Positions 1 through 5,600 of a DNA stretch of 7,836 bases are shown piece after piece (within the stretch, counting starts at the first letter, position 1; each line of letters begins with the position of its first letter). A program made the translations under genes and the position numbers. The notes under the pieces were generated by a model. The model had not been told where the DNA came from. It saw only the letters and a program-made list of their open reading frames with translations, and searched no databases. The DNA is from Alienimonas sp043951915 (GTDB taxonomy: Bacteria; Planctomycetota; Planctomycetia; Planctomycetales; Planctomycetaceae), in contig NZ_JBINJD010000202.1 of the NCBI RefSeq assembly GCF_043951915.1, positions 1-7,836 of the forward strand, in the 5' to 3' direction.

Positions 1-1
1 G

Positions 2-112
2 CTCGCCGCCGACTACGCCCTGTGGTCCGAACGCGGGTGCGACGCGGCGGCGTACGGCGGACTGCCGGACGTGCTGGCGGACCCGGGCGTCTGCGTGCCG
101 TGGGGCGAGTGA
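2..112 (+). CDS. C-terminal end of an unidentified protein (partial)
   Basis: Reading from base 2, an open frame of 36 codons runs to a TGA at 110-112. The encoded tail is of mixed composition (ADYALWSERG near the start, ending in VPWGE), with aromatic, acidic and Cys residues. The other two plus frames there give Arg/Gly-rich shadow peptides. The start lies outside the window. No family can be named from 36 residues. The stop is 28 bp from the end of the convergent gene at 141. Confidence 0.6.
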   Translation, partial: LAADYALWSERGCDAAAYGGLPDVLADPGVCVPWGE

Positions 113-140
113 CCGGGGGCCAAACCGGACCGCCGCAGCG

Positions 141-428
141 TCAAACGGACGGCCGGTTAAGCACGTCGCCGCGAAGATCGACGATCGCCAAGACGGCTCG
201 ATTGATCGCCCAGAGCAGCAACAGGCCGACGCCGACGACGGCGAAGACGCCCGGCTTGAAGGGGGCGTCGCTGCCGAGCATGAAGAACAGGCCGCCCAGC
301 AACATGAGGGTCCCCGGGACGCCGAGGCAGATCGCGAGGACGAATGAGTCGGGAGCCGTCGGCTTTGCTGGGGCGGGGGCCGGCGTGGCGGCGGGTTCGC
401 GTTTGCGGGCGGGAGCGGCGGCGGACAT
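141..428 (-). CDS. Small two-helix membrane protein, unknown function
   Basis: This frame encodes 95 residues from ATG at 428; a GTG one codon earlier is an alternative start. The first 28 or so residues are Ala/Pro/Lys/Arg-rich and probably cytoplasmic. They are followed by two hydrophobic segments: about residues 29-51 (containing GVPGTLMLLGGLFF) and 60-83 (containing VGVGLLLLWAI). A short charged loop (SDAPFK) separates them, and the tail is basic and acidic mixed. This is the usual layout of a hairpin-type inner-membrane protein. I do not recognise a family. It is divergent from the EEP lipoprotein gene, with about 118 bp between the two ATG codons, so the two may share a control region. 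Confidence 0.75.
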   Translation of the reverse strand: MSAAAPARKREPAATPAPAPAKPTAPDSFVLAICLGVPGTLMLLGGLFFMLGSDAPFKPGVFAVVGVGLLLLWAINRAVLAIVDLRGDVLNRPSV

Positions 429-492
429 CACATCACGCTGACGTTCCGGCGCCCCCGCGGCAAGTCCTCACCTCGCGGGCGTTGGGACGATC

Positions 493-498
493 TATAAA
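493..498 (+). promoter_or_regulatory. Candidate -10 box upstream of the EEP lipoprotein gene
   Basis: TATAAA lies in an otherwise GC-rich divergent intergenic region, preceded by no clear -35. It is exactly 6 nt from an in-frame GTG at 505, the spacing seen for other candidate leaderless genes in this window. A transcript from here would either be leaderless from GTG 505 or carry a leader of about 42 nt to ATG 547. Confidence 0.4.
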
Positions 499-546
499 GA
501 TCGGGTGACCGTTGTCGCATCCACTCCGCTCCGGCAGGGTGTCGCC

Positions 547-1659
547 ATGAACGCCCGCACCGCCCTGCCGCTCGTCCTCGCCGTCATCGCCGTCGGCTGC
601 TCGCCGGCCCCGGAGCCCGAATCGACCCCCGCCCCGGCTCCCGCCGAGACGCGACCGGAGGATCCGCTCCCGGCGGACCCGATGCCGACGCCGACCGAGG
701 CCAACCCGACGCCTGCCAACATGACGCCGGCGACCGACGCCCCGCCGGCCTTCGCCGCGGACGACGTGACAGTCGTCACCTGGAACAGCGGCCCGATCTT
801 CTCCGTCGCCGATGCCGAGGCCCGCGCCGCCGACTTCGCCGCTCTCGCCGCGGACGTGGGGCCGGACGTGGTGTTGCTTCAAGAGATCACCTCCCGCGAG
901 GTCGCTGAGTCCGTCGCCGCGTCGATGGGCCTGCCGACCGGGCCGGAGCACGTGGTCGTCAGCGACTTCAACCCCAACGACGACGCCGAGTACAGCAGCT
1001 TGGAGGTGGCGATCCTCTCCCGCTACCCGCTGACGAACGCCGTCGAGTTCGACCGCGGGACCGACGGCAACAGCCGACCGGGCTACCCGCCGGAGCGGAA
1101 GCTGGAGCGGGTCGACTTGGAGGGCATCGCGGACGTCGGCGTCGGACGGGGCTTTCTCGCCGCCAACGCGCCCGGCCTCGGCGCCGCGTTCGTCGTGACG
1201 CACCTGAAATCCTCCGGCGGCCGGTCGGGCGACGCGGACCGCGACAACGCCCGGAAGCGGGAGATCGTCGCCGCCGCGATGGCCGAATACGTCGTCGAGG
1301 AGATGAAGGCCGACCCGGACCTCACCGTTGTGGTGGGCGGGGACTTCAACGTCGGCGAGACCGACGCGGCGAAGAACGGCCGCGACCTCGCCGACGACCG
1401 GACCGACGGCTACGACGACACCCACGCCCTGATGGCCGGCGGGCTGGTGGACGGCCTGCGGCTGCGAAGCCTCACCCGCGAGACGGGGAACACCTACGAT
1501 GACACCCCGGGCGACGGTCGGTTTCCGTACCCCGGCGTGGGCGCCATCGACGTGCTGTACGTGGGCGGGGCGGCGGAGGACCGATTCGAAACGGCGAGCC
1601 GCGGCGGCGACACGTTCGGGAGCGACCATTACCCGGTGCGGGCTACGATGCGGCCGTGA
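547..1659 (+). CDS. Lipoprotein of the endonuclease/exonuclease/phosphatase (EEP) family
   Basis: The protein has 370 residues. Residues 1-18 form a lipoprotein signal peptide (hydrophobic core LPLVLAVIAVGC, lipid-modified Cys18). A Pro/Ala/Glu/Thr-rich linker runs to about residue 70, so the catalytic domain should be tethered outside the cytoplasmic membrane. The domain (about 73-370) carries the family motifs in order: VVTWN (Asn80), VVLLQE (metal-ligand Glu113), THLKS (His219), GGDFN (Asp266, Asn268), AIDVLY (Asp335) and GSDHYPV (Asp360, His361). EEP enzymes are metal-dependent phosphodiesterases or phosphatases acting on nucleic acids, phosphoinositides or sphingomyelin; the substrate cannot be told here. 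ATG 547 is chosen because the signal peptide begins cleanly there and a weak AGGG ribosome site lies 7 nt upstream. In-frame GTG 505 is the alternative. The stop overlaps the GTG of the next gene. Confidence 0.88.
   Translation: MNARTALPLVLAVIAVGCSPAPEPESTPAPAPAETRPEDPLPADPMPTPTEANPTPANMTPATDAPPAFAADDVTVVTWNSGPIFSVADAEARAADFAALAADVGPDVVLLQEITSREVAESVAASMGLPTGPEHVVVSDFNPNDDAEYSSLEVAILSRYPLTNAVEFDRGTDGNSRPGYPPERKLERVDLEGIADVGVGRGFLAANAPGLGAAFVVTHLKSSGGRSGDADRDNARKREIVAAAMAEYVVEEMKADPDLTVVVGGDFNVGETDAAKNGRDLADDRTDGYDDTHALMAGGLVDGLRLRSLTRETGNTYDDTPGDGRFPYPGVGAIDVLYVGGAAEDRFETASRGGDTFGSDHYPVRATMRP
1644..1649 (+). promoter_or_regulatory. Candidate leaderless -10 box (TACGAT) for the 1656 HTH gene
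   Basis: TACGAT lies 6 nt before the GTG start at 1656, within the last codons of the EEP gene. It matches the TANNNT-plus-6-nt pattern at 4084, 5589 and 5933. Because it overlaps coding sequence (the ATM codons of the EEP tail), it could be coincidental, and the gene may simply be translated by coupling. Confidence 0.3.
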
Positions 1660-1937
1660 GCGACGAGCCACCCACTACGAAACGAGACGCCCGTCGCCGC
1701 CCGGCGGTGGTCCAGTTCCTCGAAGAACTCCGCCCGTCCGACGTGATCCCTCGACACCCGGGCCGGGACCGGCTGCTCACGACCGGAGAGGTGGCGGTTC
1801 TGCTAAACAAGTCGGCCGAGAACGTCCGGCTGATGGCTCAGGACGGCGTGCTGCCGAGCGTGCAGGACGGCCACCGCACGAAGGTCTGGTGGTCGGACGT
1901 GAAGGCGTACTGCGACCGCAACTACGTCGCCGGCTGA
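1656..1937 (+). CDS. Excisionase/MerR-like HTH protein with PGRDRLLTT core (copy A)
   Basis: The protein has 93 residues. The GTG start overlaps the EEP stop by 4 nt (GTGA), so translation is probably coupled. A hydrophilic N-terminus (1-16) is followed by a short helix (VVQFLEEL) and then PRHPGRDRLLTTGEVAVLLN, which leads into an HTH of the HTH_17/excisionase type (about 39-90). The order is LLTTGEVAVLL (first helix), NVRLMAQDG (recognition helix), a short wing with basic residues (GHRTKVWW), and a final helix SDVKAYCD. Such domains bind DNA in excisionases and related small regulators. The protein is a clear paralogue of those at 4461-4745 and 4742-5047. There is no partner enzyme next to it. 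Target and role are unknown. Confidence 0.85.
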   Translation: MSDEPPTTKRDARRRPAVVQFLEELRPSDVIPRHPGRDRLLTTGEVAVLLNKSAENVRLMAQDGVLPSVQDGHRTKVWWSDVKAYCDRNYVAG

Positions 1938-1953
1938 GCGGCGCCCCGTCCGC

Positions 1954-2619
1954 TCACTTCTCCCACAGCACGACCGACCCCCACAGGTCCCCGGCGTAGC
2001 CGATCTCCGCCCGGTCCGCCGTCAGCACAACCCGCTGCCGCACGTCGCCCCCGACGGTCGTAAAGGAATCGCCCGCCTCCGAGATCACGTCCGGCATCGT
2101 CGCCCGCGCGGCGTTGCCAGCCGTGAAGGCGAGGGACTGCCGCAAGGTCTCGCCGCCGTCCTCCGGCACGCCGCCTAGCAGCACGAGCCGGCCGCCGTTC
2201 TCCAGATCCTCCCAAGCCCCCTCGATGGCGGAGAGCGTGAGCGAGTCGAACTCCGCGCCGAGCGTCTCGGCCATCGTCACGGTCCCGTCGTCGCCCGGCG
2301 TGAACCGGACCTGGTAACTCCCGGCGGCGTCCGGCTGACCGCCGAACGCGAACCTCTGGGCCGGTTCGTCCCTCGTCAGGGGTTGCAGCGTGAACAGGAT
2401 GTCGGCACTCGTCGCCCGCCGGTACGTCCGGGCCGCCGCGGAACTGGCGGCCGCGACCGGTTCGCAGACCGCCGCCGAGTCTTCGGGGAACTCCATCACC
2501 ACGACGACCGCGGGCGCCGCGGCCGGGGCGTTGGGCGAGGCCTTCGCCGCGGGCGGAGCGGGGCTTGGTCCGCACCCGGCGAGGACGATCAGCGGGAGCA
2601 GGCGGGCGGCGTGACGCAT
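1954..2619 (-). CDS. Lipoprotein of unknown function
   Basis: The frame encodes 221 residues from ATG at 2619. The upstream extension of this frame is Arg/Gly/Pro-rich and rejected. Residues 1-16 are a lipoprotein signal peptide (RLLPLIVLAGC, lipid-modified Cys16), then an Ala/Pro-rich linker to about residue 37. The rest looks like a soluble, largely beta-rich domain with alternating polar and hydrophobic runs, for example DGTVTMAE, RLVLLGG and RQRVVLTADRAEIGY, and it ends in WGSVVLWEK. I recognise no catalytic motif or named family. The gene is convergent with the HTH gene ending at 1937 (16 bp apart) and divergent from the zinc-motif gene at 2721. Confidence 0.8.
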   Translation of the reverse strand: MRHAARLLPLIVLAGCGPSPAPPAAKASPNAPAAAPAVVVVMEFPEDSAAVCEPVAAASSAAARTYRRATSADILFTLQPLTRDEPAQRFAFGGQPDAAGSYQVRFTPGDDGTVTMAETLGAEFDSLTLSAIEGAWEDLENGGRLVLLGGVPEDGGETLRQSLAFTAGNAARATMPDVISEAGDSFTTVGGDVRQRVVLTADRAEIGYAGDLWGSVVLWEK

Positions 2620-2720
2620 CGCGAGAACGGTTCCGGTCGGCGGCGGGACCCTCCGAAGGTGGCGCCGCGGCGACCCGCCCGCCACAGTCGAACCGCCCCC
2701 GGACTTGAAGAACCCCGACC

Positions 2721-3014
2721 GTGATCGCCCAGGTCGTCCGCGAATCGCACAGTCGGGACTACTGGACCGCCGAGGCCGGCTCCCACGCCGCCGGGGGTTC
2801 CGGCCCCGGCGAGGCCCTGCGGCGTCTCTGCCGGGCGCTGAACATCCCCAATGCCGACGTGCTGCCGCTGCCTGGGGCGACGATCGACCGGCAGACGTTC
2901 CGGCTGGGGCCGACGACAAGGTGCCCGGACTGCGGTGGGAGCGGGCGGTACGTCGGGCTGCGGGCGGCGGAGGCGTGCGAGACTTGCGGCGGCTGCGGTC
3001 GCGTGGCGGCGTAG
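2721..3014 (+). CDS. Small protein with DnaJ-type CxxCxGxG zinc motif
   Basis: The protein has 97 residues from a GTG start. There is no strong ribosome site, only a weak GAAG. The N-terminal half (to about residue 63) has no recognisable domain, though it includes a helix-like stretch GEALRRLCRAL. The C-terminus has two CxxCxGxG units: CPDCGGSG (Cys68, Cys71) and CETCGGCG (Cys86, Cys89), separated by YVGLRAAEA. This is one zinc-binding module of the kind repeated in the DnaJ/Hsp40 cysteine-rich region. No J domain is present, so this is not a co-chaperone as such. Family members are diverse small zinc proteins, so a specific role cannot be assigned. It stands alone, divergent from the lipoprotein gene. 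Confidence 0.75.
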   Translation: MIAQVVRESHSRDYWTAEAGSHAAGGSGPGEALRRLCRALNIPNADVLPLPGATIDRQTFRLGPTTRCPDCGGSGRYVGLRAAEACETCGGCGRVAA

Positions 3015-3106
3015 GTCTACTTGTTTCATTCGGACGTCACTCGCGAGTAGATCGCGTCGGGAAAAGCAGCCGTATTGCTGACCCCGTTTCGTCAGTTATC
3101 CCGATT

Positions 3107-3140
3107 GAGGGGAGCGGCTTTCCCTAGGCCGCCTCCCCTC
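3107..3140 (+). other. Imperfect hairpin in the leader of the Cys-rich protein gene
   Basis: The left arm GAGGGGAGCGGC (3107-3118) pairs with GCCGC plus CTCCCCTC (3128-3140), with one bulged C and a loop of 9 nt. It lies 98 bp after the zinc-motif gene stop and 20 bp before the GTG at 3161. No T-run follows, so it may be a factor-dependent end signal for the upstream gene or a leader structure of the downstream one. Confidence 0.45.
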
Positions 3141-3160
3141 CCTCTGTCCCCGAGGTCCCC

Positions 3161-3640
3161 GTGCGATCTGCGACCTTCACTCTGACGGCAGCCCTTCTGG
3201 CCGTGACCTGCTGTTCCGCCACCGCTCCGAACGCGGAGGCCCAATTATTCCGGTGTCTCCACGGCCGAACGAAATGTCCCCCTCCTCAACGGCAGTGCTA
3301 CTCGCCGCCCCGGCAGGTCTGTCACGCGCAGCCCATTTCGACATGCCCTCAACAGGCCCCCTGTCAGACCCAACCGGCCTGCCACTCCCACCAACACTCG
3401 CAGGCTTGCTATCCCTGCGCTCGAGGGGGCCAGCCGGTGTCCGCCTACGGCTATCACTGTCATGGCGGGACCTGCCGCCGCGCGAACTGCGATATCGACT
3501 GCATCGCCGAAAAGGCTCCGACTTGTGTTGCTATTTGTCAAGCGGACCCGAGCGGAGCACTTTGTATTACGTGCATCGGAGCCGCAGCGGTGCAGTGCTG
3601 CGATCTGAAGTGCGATCCGGTGTACTGCCACTATCACTGA
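3161..3640 (+). CDS. Secreted cysteine-rich protein (halocin-C8-like tail possible)
   Basis: The protein has 159 residues from GTG at 3161, with GAGG about 6 nt upstream. Residues 1-27 are a Sec signal peptide (hydrophobic TLTAALLAVTCCSA, cleavage after AEA). There are 23 Cys and 9 His in total, 21 Cys being in the mature part. Residues 32-86 are a Cys/Pro/Gln/His-rich low-complexity region with Cys roughly every 6-8 residues. Residues 105-156 form a denser pattern: CDIDC, CVAIC, CITCIGAAAVQCC, DLKC. The CxxCIGAAxxxC pattern recalls the Cys-rich domain of halocin-C8-like peptides, but this is a visual resemblance only. A disulphide-bonded surface protein or metal binder is equally possible. 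Its base composition is visibly less GC-rich than its neighbours, which suggests separate ancestry. Confidence 0.75.
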   Translation: MRSATFTLTAALLAVTCCSATAPNAEAQLFRCLHGRTKCPPPQRQCYSPPRQVCHAQPISTCPQQAPCQTQPACHSHQHSQACYPCARGGQPVSAYGYHCHGGTCRRANCDIDCIAEKAPTCVAICQADPSGALCITCIGAAAVQCCDLKCDPVYCHYH

Positions 3641-3695
3641 ATCTAGTTGCTCCGTGACGTACGACCGGAGATCGGCCTTACGCGACAACACGAAA

Positions 3696-3732
3696 CCGCC
3701 CCCGGCTCCGCAGCGTGCGGGGTCGGGGGCGG
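3696..3732 (-). terminator. Strong GC hairpin, terminator of the 3739-3879 gene
   Basis: Arms 3696-3712 and 3716-3732 pair over 17 bp, with two G-U wobbles and a 3-nt loop. On the minus strand the hairpin begins 6 nt after the stop of the small membrane protein and is followed by TTTCGTGTTGT, a T-enriched tail. It also lies 55 bp after the stop of the convergent Cys-rich gene and could end that transcript too, but the plus-strand side lacks a T-run. Confidence 0.75.
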
Positions 3733-3738
3733 AGTGCG

Positions 3739-3879
3739 TCAGCGGATGAACCGTCGGTGTCGCATCGGAGCGAGAACACTTACCGCAATGACCAAGACGG
3801 CCCAGAACTGAACGCGGGGATCGCCCGAAACGATGCCGAGGTAGTCGGCGATGTCGTGGGGCTTGGGAGTGACAGGCAT
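3739..3879 (-). CDS. 46-residue single-helix membrane protein
   Basis: ATG at 3879 is preceded by AAGGA with 5-nt spacing, a better ribosome site than most genes here have. The peptide has a polar N-terminus (MPVTPKPHDIADYLGIVSGD), one hydrophobic segment at about residues 24-39 (VQFWAVLVIAVSVLAPM) and a strongly basic tail (RHRRFIR), predicting the C-terminus inside the cytoplasm. A strong hairpin terminator follows immediately. The frame extends upstream to 3996, but that part is Arg/Ser/Cys-rich without a good start and is excluded. Function is unknown. The hydrophobic stretch is short for a full membrane span. It is divergent from the HTH operon, with a 216-bp gap that holds no other gene I can support. 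Confidence 0.6.
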   Translation of the reverse strand: MPVTPKPHDIADYLGIVSGDPRVQFWAVLVIAVSVLAPMRHRRFIR

Positions 3880-4083
3880 TGGCTTCCTTGCCGAAGAGGA
3901 ACTGAACGCGGGACCGGCGACGTGCCGGCTCCATACCCGGACGTCGGAACACCGCACAGGATCGCAGCAGCCGGCCCCGAAAAGTCTGCGTCCCATCCTT
4001 TGGGCGCGACGGACCGGGAGGCCGCTGCCAGCGTTCCGGGGCTGGTGGCTGCGGCAAATCGCGCCTCGGCGGCATCATCTGGT

Positions 4084-4089
4084 TATGCT
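4084..4089 (+). promoter_or_regulatory. Candidate leaderless -10 box (TATGCT) of the HTH operon
   Basis: TATGCT stands 6 nt before the ATG at 4096, and no Shine-Dalgarno sequence precedes that ATG. No -35 match is evident. The spacing would place the transcription start at or next to the start codon. Confidence 0.5.
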
Positions 4090-4095
4090 CCCGCG

Positions 4096-4464
4096 ATGTC
4101 CGAGACCTACACCACCTACAGCGGTTGGTACGTTCGCCACCCTTGGTACCAGTCCGCTCCGCCGACGAAGCCGACCGACTTGGTCAACGCCTACGACATG
4201 CAGGTGACTCACCGGCCCCATCACTTCCACGAGACGGAGGCAGAGGCTTGGGCTGAGGTGCGAGAGCACGCCACCGCGATGGCCGAGCAGGCGGAGAAGG
4301 ATCTGGCCTTCTACTCCATCGACGGCGTTCATATCTCGCCCAAGGGCGTCAAGACGTTCGTCCCGATCGAGAAGGTCGAGGAGTGGCGAGCCGAGGCCAA
4401 ACAGAAGCTGGAGATTGCGGAGGCGACGCTAGCCCTCTGCGACGAACGGGAGCGGGCGGCATGA
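4096..4464 (+). CDS. Conserved-looking protein of unknown function, first gene of the HTH operon
   Basis: The protein has 122 residues. The N-terminal third is rich in Tyr, Trp, Pro and His (TYSGWYVRHPWYQ, THRPHHFHE). From about residue 45 it becomes strongly helical and charged (ETEAEAWAEVREHATAMAEQAEKDL), with a middle stretch FYSIDGVHISPKGVKTFVPIEKVEE and a final helix to the end, possibly coiled-coil. I recognise no family. ATG 4096 is preferred because the upstream extension of the frame is low-complexity and overlaps the divergent promoter region, and because of the TATGCT box. The stop overlaps the ATG of the next gene (ATGA), so it is co-translated with the HTH proteins and may be their functional partner. 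Confidence 0.75.
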   Translation: MSETYTTYSGWYVRHPWYQSAPPTKPTDLVNAYDMQVTHRPHHFHETEAEAWAEVREHATAMAEQAEKDLAFYSIDGVHISPKGVKTFVPIEKVEEWRAEAKQKLEIAEATLALCDERERAA

Positions 4465-4745
4465 CGGAGCCGGAGGCCCCCGCAAAGCGAACGCCGCGGA
4501 AGAAGCTGCCGACGCTGGTCGAGTGGATCGAGGAGTTGAACCTCGCGAAGGTCAAGCCCCGCGTGCCGGGGCGGGATCGGTTGCTGACAACCGGCGAGGC
4601 CGCGGCACTAATGAACGTCACTCCAAGCATGGTTCGCACGTTGACCGAGAACGGCGAACTGCCGTTCGTCGTGATCGGCGCCCGGAATAAGATTTGGTGG
4701 ACGGACCTGCGGTTATTCCTCGATCAGCGTCGGTATCAAGGATGA
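4461..4745 (+). CDS. Excisionase/MerR-like HTH protein with PGRDRLLTT core (copy B)
   Basis: The protein has 94 residues. GGGAG lies 8 nt before the ATG, which overlaps the previous stop. A Lys/Arg/Pro-rich arm (1-17) is followed by helix LVEWIEEL, then PRVPGRDRLLTTGEAAALMN and a winged-helix-like HTH (about 40-92). The order is EAAALMNVTPSMVRTLTENG (HTH), ELPFVVIGARNKIWW (wing), TDLRLFLDQRR (last helix). The DNA-binding layout matches the HTH_17 excisionase class. It resembles copy A almost end to end and copy C in the first two thirds. The stop overlaps the ATG of copy C by 4 nt. The target is unknown. Confidence 0.87.
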   Translation: MTEPEAPAKRTPRKKLPTLVEWIEELNLAKVKPRVPGRDRLLTTGEAAALMNVTPSMVRTLTENGELPFVVIGARNKIWWTDLRLFLDQRRYQG

Positions 4746-5047
4746 GCGACGATCAGCCGGCCGCAAAAGCACCGCAGCAGAAGCAGTTGCTCGCGGAGTT
4801 GATCGAGGGTCTGAGGCCGGAGGACATCCTGCCCCGGATTCCCGGCCGGGATCGACTGCTCACCACCGCACAAGCGGCGGCGATGCTGAACCGGAAACAG
4901 CATCAGGTCCGGCAGGAGGTCTACAACTGGACCACCGAGTTCCCTCACCTTCGGGTCGGCCGCGCAATGCGCTTCTGGGAGTCGGACATCAGGGAGTTCG
5001 CCGAGCACGGCCAGCGTCTCCGATGGCCTCAAACGCCCGATGAATAA
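4742..5047 (+). CDS. Excisionase/MerR-like HTH protein with PGRDRLLTT core (copy C)
   Basis: The protein has 101 residues and starts in the stop of copy B. It has no well-spaced ribosome site (AAGG abuts the ATG), so translational coupling is likely. It shares with copies A and B the helix LLAELIEGL, PRIPGRDRLLTT and the first HTH helix (QAAAMLN). The recognition part differs: RKQHQVRQEVYNWTTEFPHLRVGRAMRFWESDIREF has an altered turn and wing and lacks the WW before the last helix seen in A and B. The C-terminus is extended (QRLRWPQTPDE). Divergence in the DNA-reading region with a conserved N-terminal core suggests paralogues with different target sites. The stop overlaps the next gene by 8 nt. 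Confidence 0.85.
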   Translation: MSDDQPAAKAPQQKQLLAELIEGLRPEDILPRIPGRDRLLTTAQAAAMLNRKQHQVRQEVYNWTTEFPHLRVGRAMRFWESDIREFAEHGQRLRWPQTPDE

Positions 5048-5591
5048 AAAACCTCGGGAGCCGCTAACGCCGGTGATCGTGCCGGACGGCGTGTACTTCG
5101 CCGCCGACGTCGAGGCGACCTTCAAGCTGAAGGCCGGGACGATGGCGCAGTGGAAGCGGGAGGGCCTGCGGTACGCCGAGGTCGGGGCGGGGCACATCGT
5201 ACGCGGCTCCGACGTGATCCGGTTCCTGTTCCCCGACGAGCCGCCGAAGCCGAAACCGGCGCCGCCGGCGCAGGAGCCGAAGGAGGAGCCCAAGCCCGCC
5301 GCTTTCCCGCCCGCGTCGTTCCCGGCCGCGCCCCAGGGCGGTCCGCTGTCGCCGGCGGATAAAGAGTGGGGCTACGTCCTGTTCTGCGAGGGGGCGCTGA
5401 AGGTCCGGGCGGCAATGGAGTTCGCGAATTGCGGGAGATCTGCACTCTACTCCTGGGCCAAACTGCCCCCGCCCCATGGCATCCGCATGAGCAACAGCGC
5501 GAATGGTCAGAACGCCCGGGTCTGCCGGCGGAGTCTGCGGGAACACCTTTCCAGACGGATGGGCGGGTCGAAGCGCCGACCCGGGTGGTAA
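5040..5591 (+). CDS. Protein with two HTH domains joined by a Pro/Lys/Glu linker
   Basis: The protein has 183 residues. Domain 1 (about 17-64) reads GVYFAADVEATFKL, TMAQWKREGL, then YAEVGAGHIVRGSDVIRFLF, the helix-helix-wing-helix order of HTH_17 domains. Residues 65-105 are a disordered linker with repeated Pro-Lys and Pro-Ala. Domain 2 (about 113-172) reads GALKVRAAMEFANCGRSALYSWA, a variable wing with Asn/Ser, then NARVCRRSLREHLSR, again an excisionase-like HTH. The tail is basic (RRMGGSKRRPGW). Two different DNA-binding modules on a flexible linker would suit bridging of two half-sites or an architectural role; that is inference. It starts within the last codons of copy C and has no ribosome site of its own. 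Confidence 0.8.
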   Translation: MNKKPREPLTPVIVPDGVYFAADVEATFKLKAGTMAQWKREGLRYAEVGAGHIVRGSDVIRFLFPDEPPKPKPAPPAQEPKEEPKPAAFPPASFPAAPQGGPLSPADKEWGYVLFCEGALKVRAAMEFANCGRSALYSWAKLPPPHGIRMSNSANGQNARVCRRSLREHLSRRMGGSKRRPGW

Positions 5592-5594
5592 GGT
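5589..5594 (+). promoter_or_regulatory. Candidate internal leaderless -10 box (TAAGGT)
   Basis: TAAGGT, which includes the TAA stop of the preceding gene, stands 6 nt before the ATG at 5601, the same spacing as at 4084 and 5933. The AAGG could instead act as a ribosome site with 8-nt spacing, so either reading is possible. Confidence 0.3.
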
Positions 5595-5600
5595 GCGGGC

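Noticed and set aside
22..441. Plus-strand 139-codon open frame
   Set aside because: Arg/Gly/Pro-rich shadow of the minus-strand membrane protein; the real gene end at 2-112 is in another frame.
433..1671. Long minus-strand open frame opposite the EEP gene
   Set aside because: Low-complexity Arg/Gly/Val-rich antisense product; the plus strand encodes a complete EEP motif set.
1922..2575. Minus-strand frame overlapping the lipoprotein gene
   Set aside because: Almost only Arg/Gly/Ala, no domain; the other minus frame has a signal peptide and lipobox.
3245..4078. Minus-strand 277-codon open frame across the Cys-rich gene and the 46-residue gene
   Set aside because: Arg/Pro-rich, crosses a strong hairpin and an intergenic region, no start signal; contradicted by real genes in other frames.
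3715..4095. Upstream extension of the 4096 gene
   Set aside because: Would begin inside the terminator hairpin and read through the divergent promoter region in low-complexity sequence.
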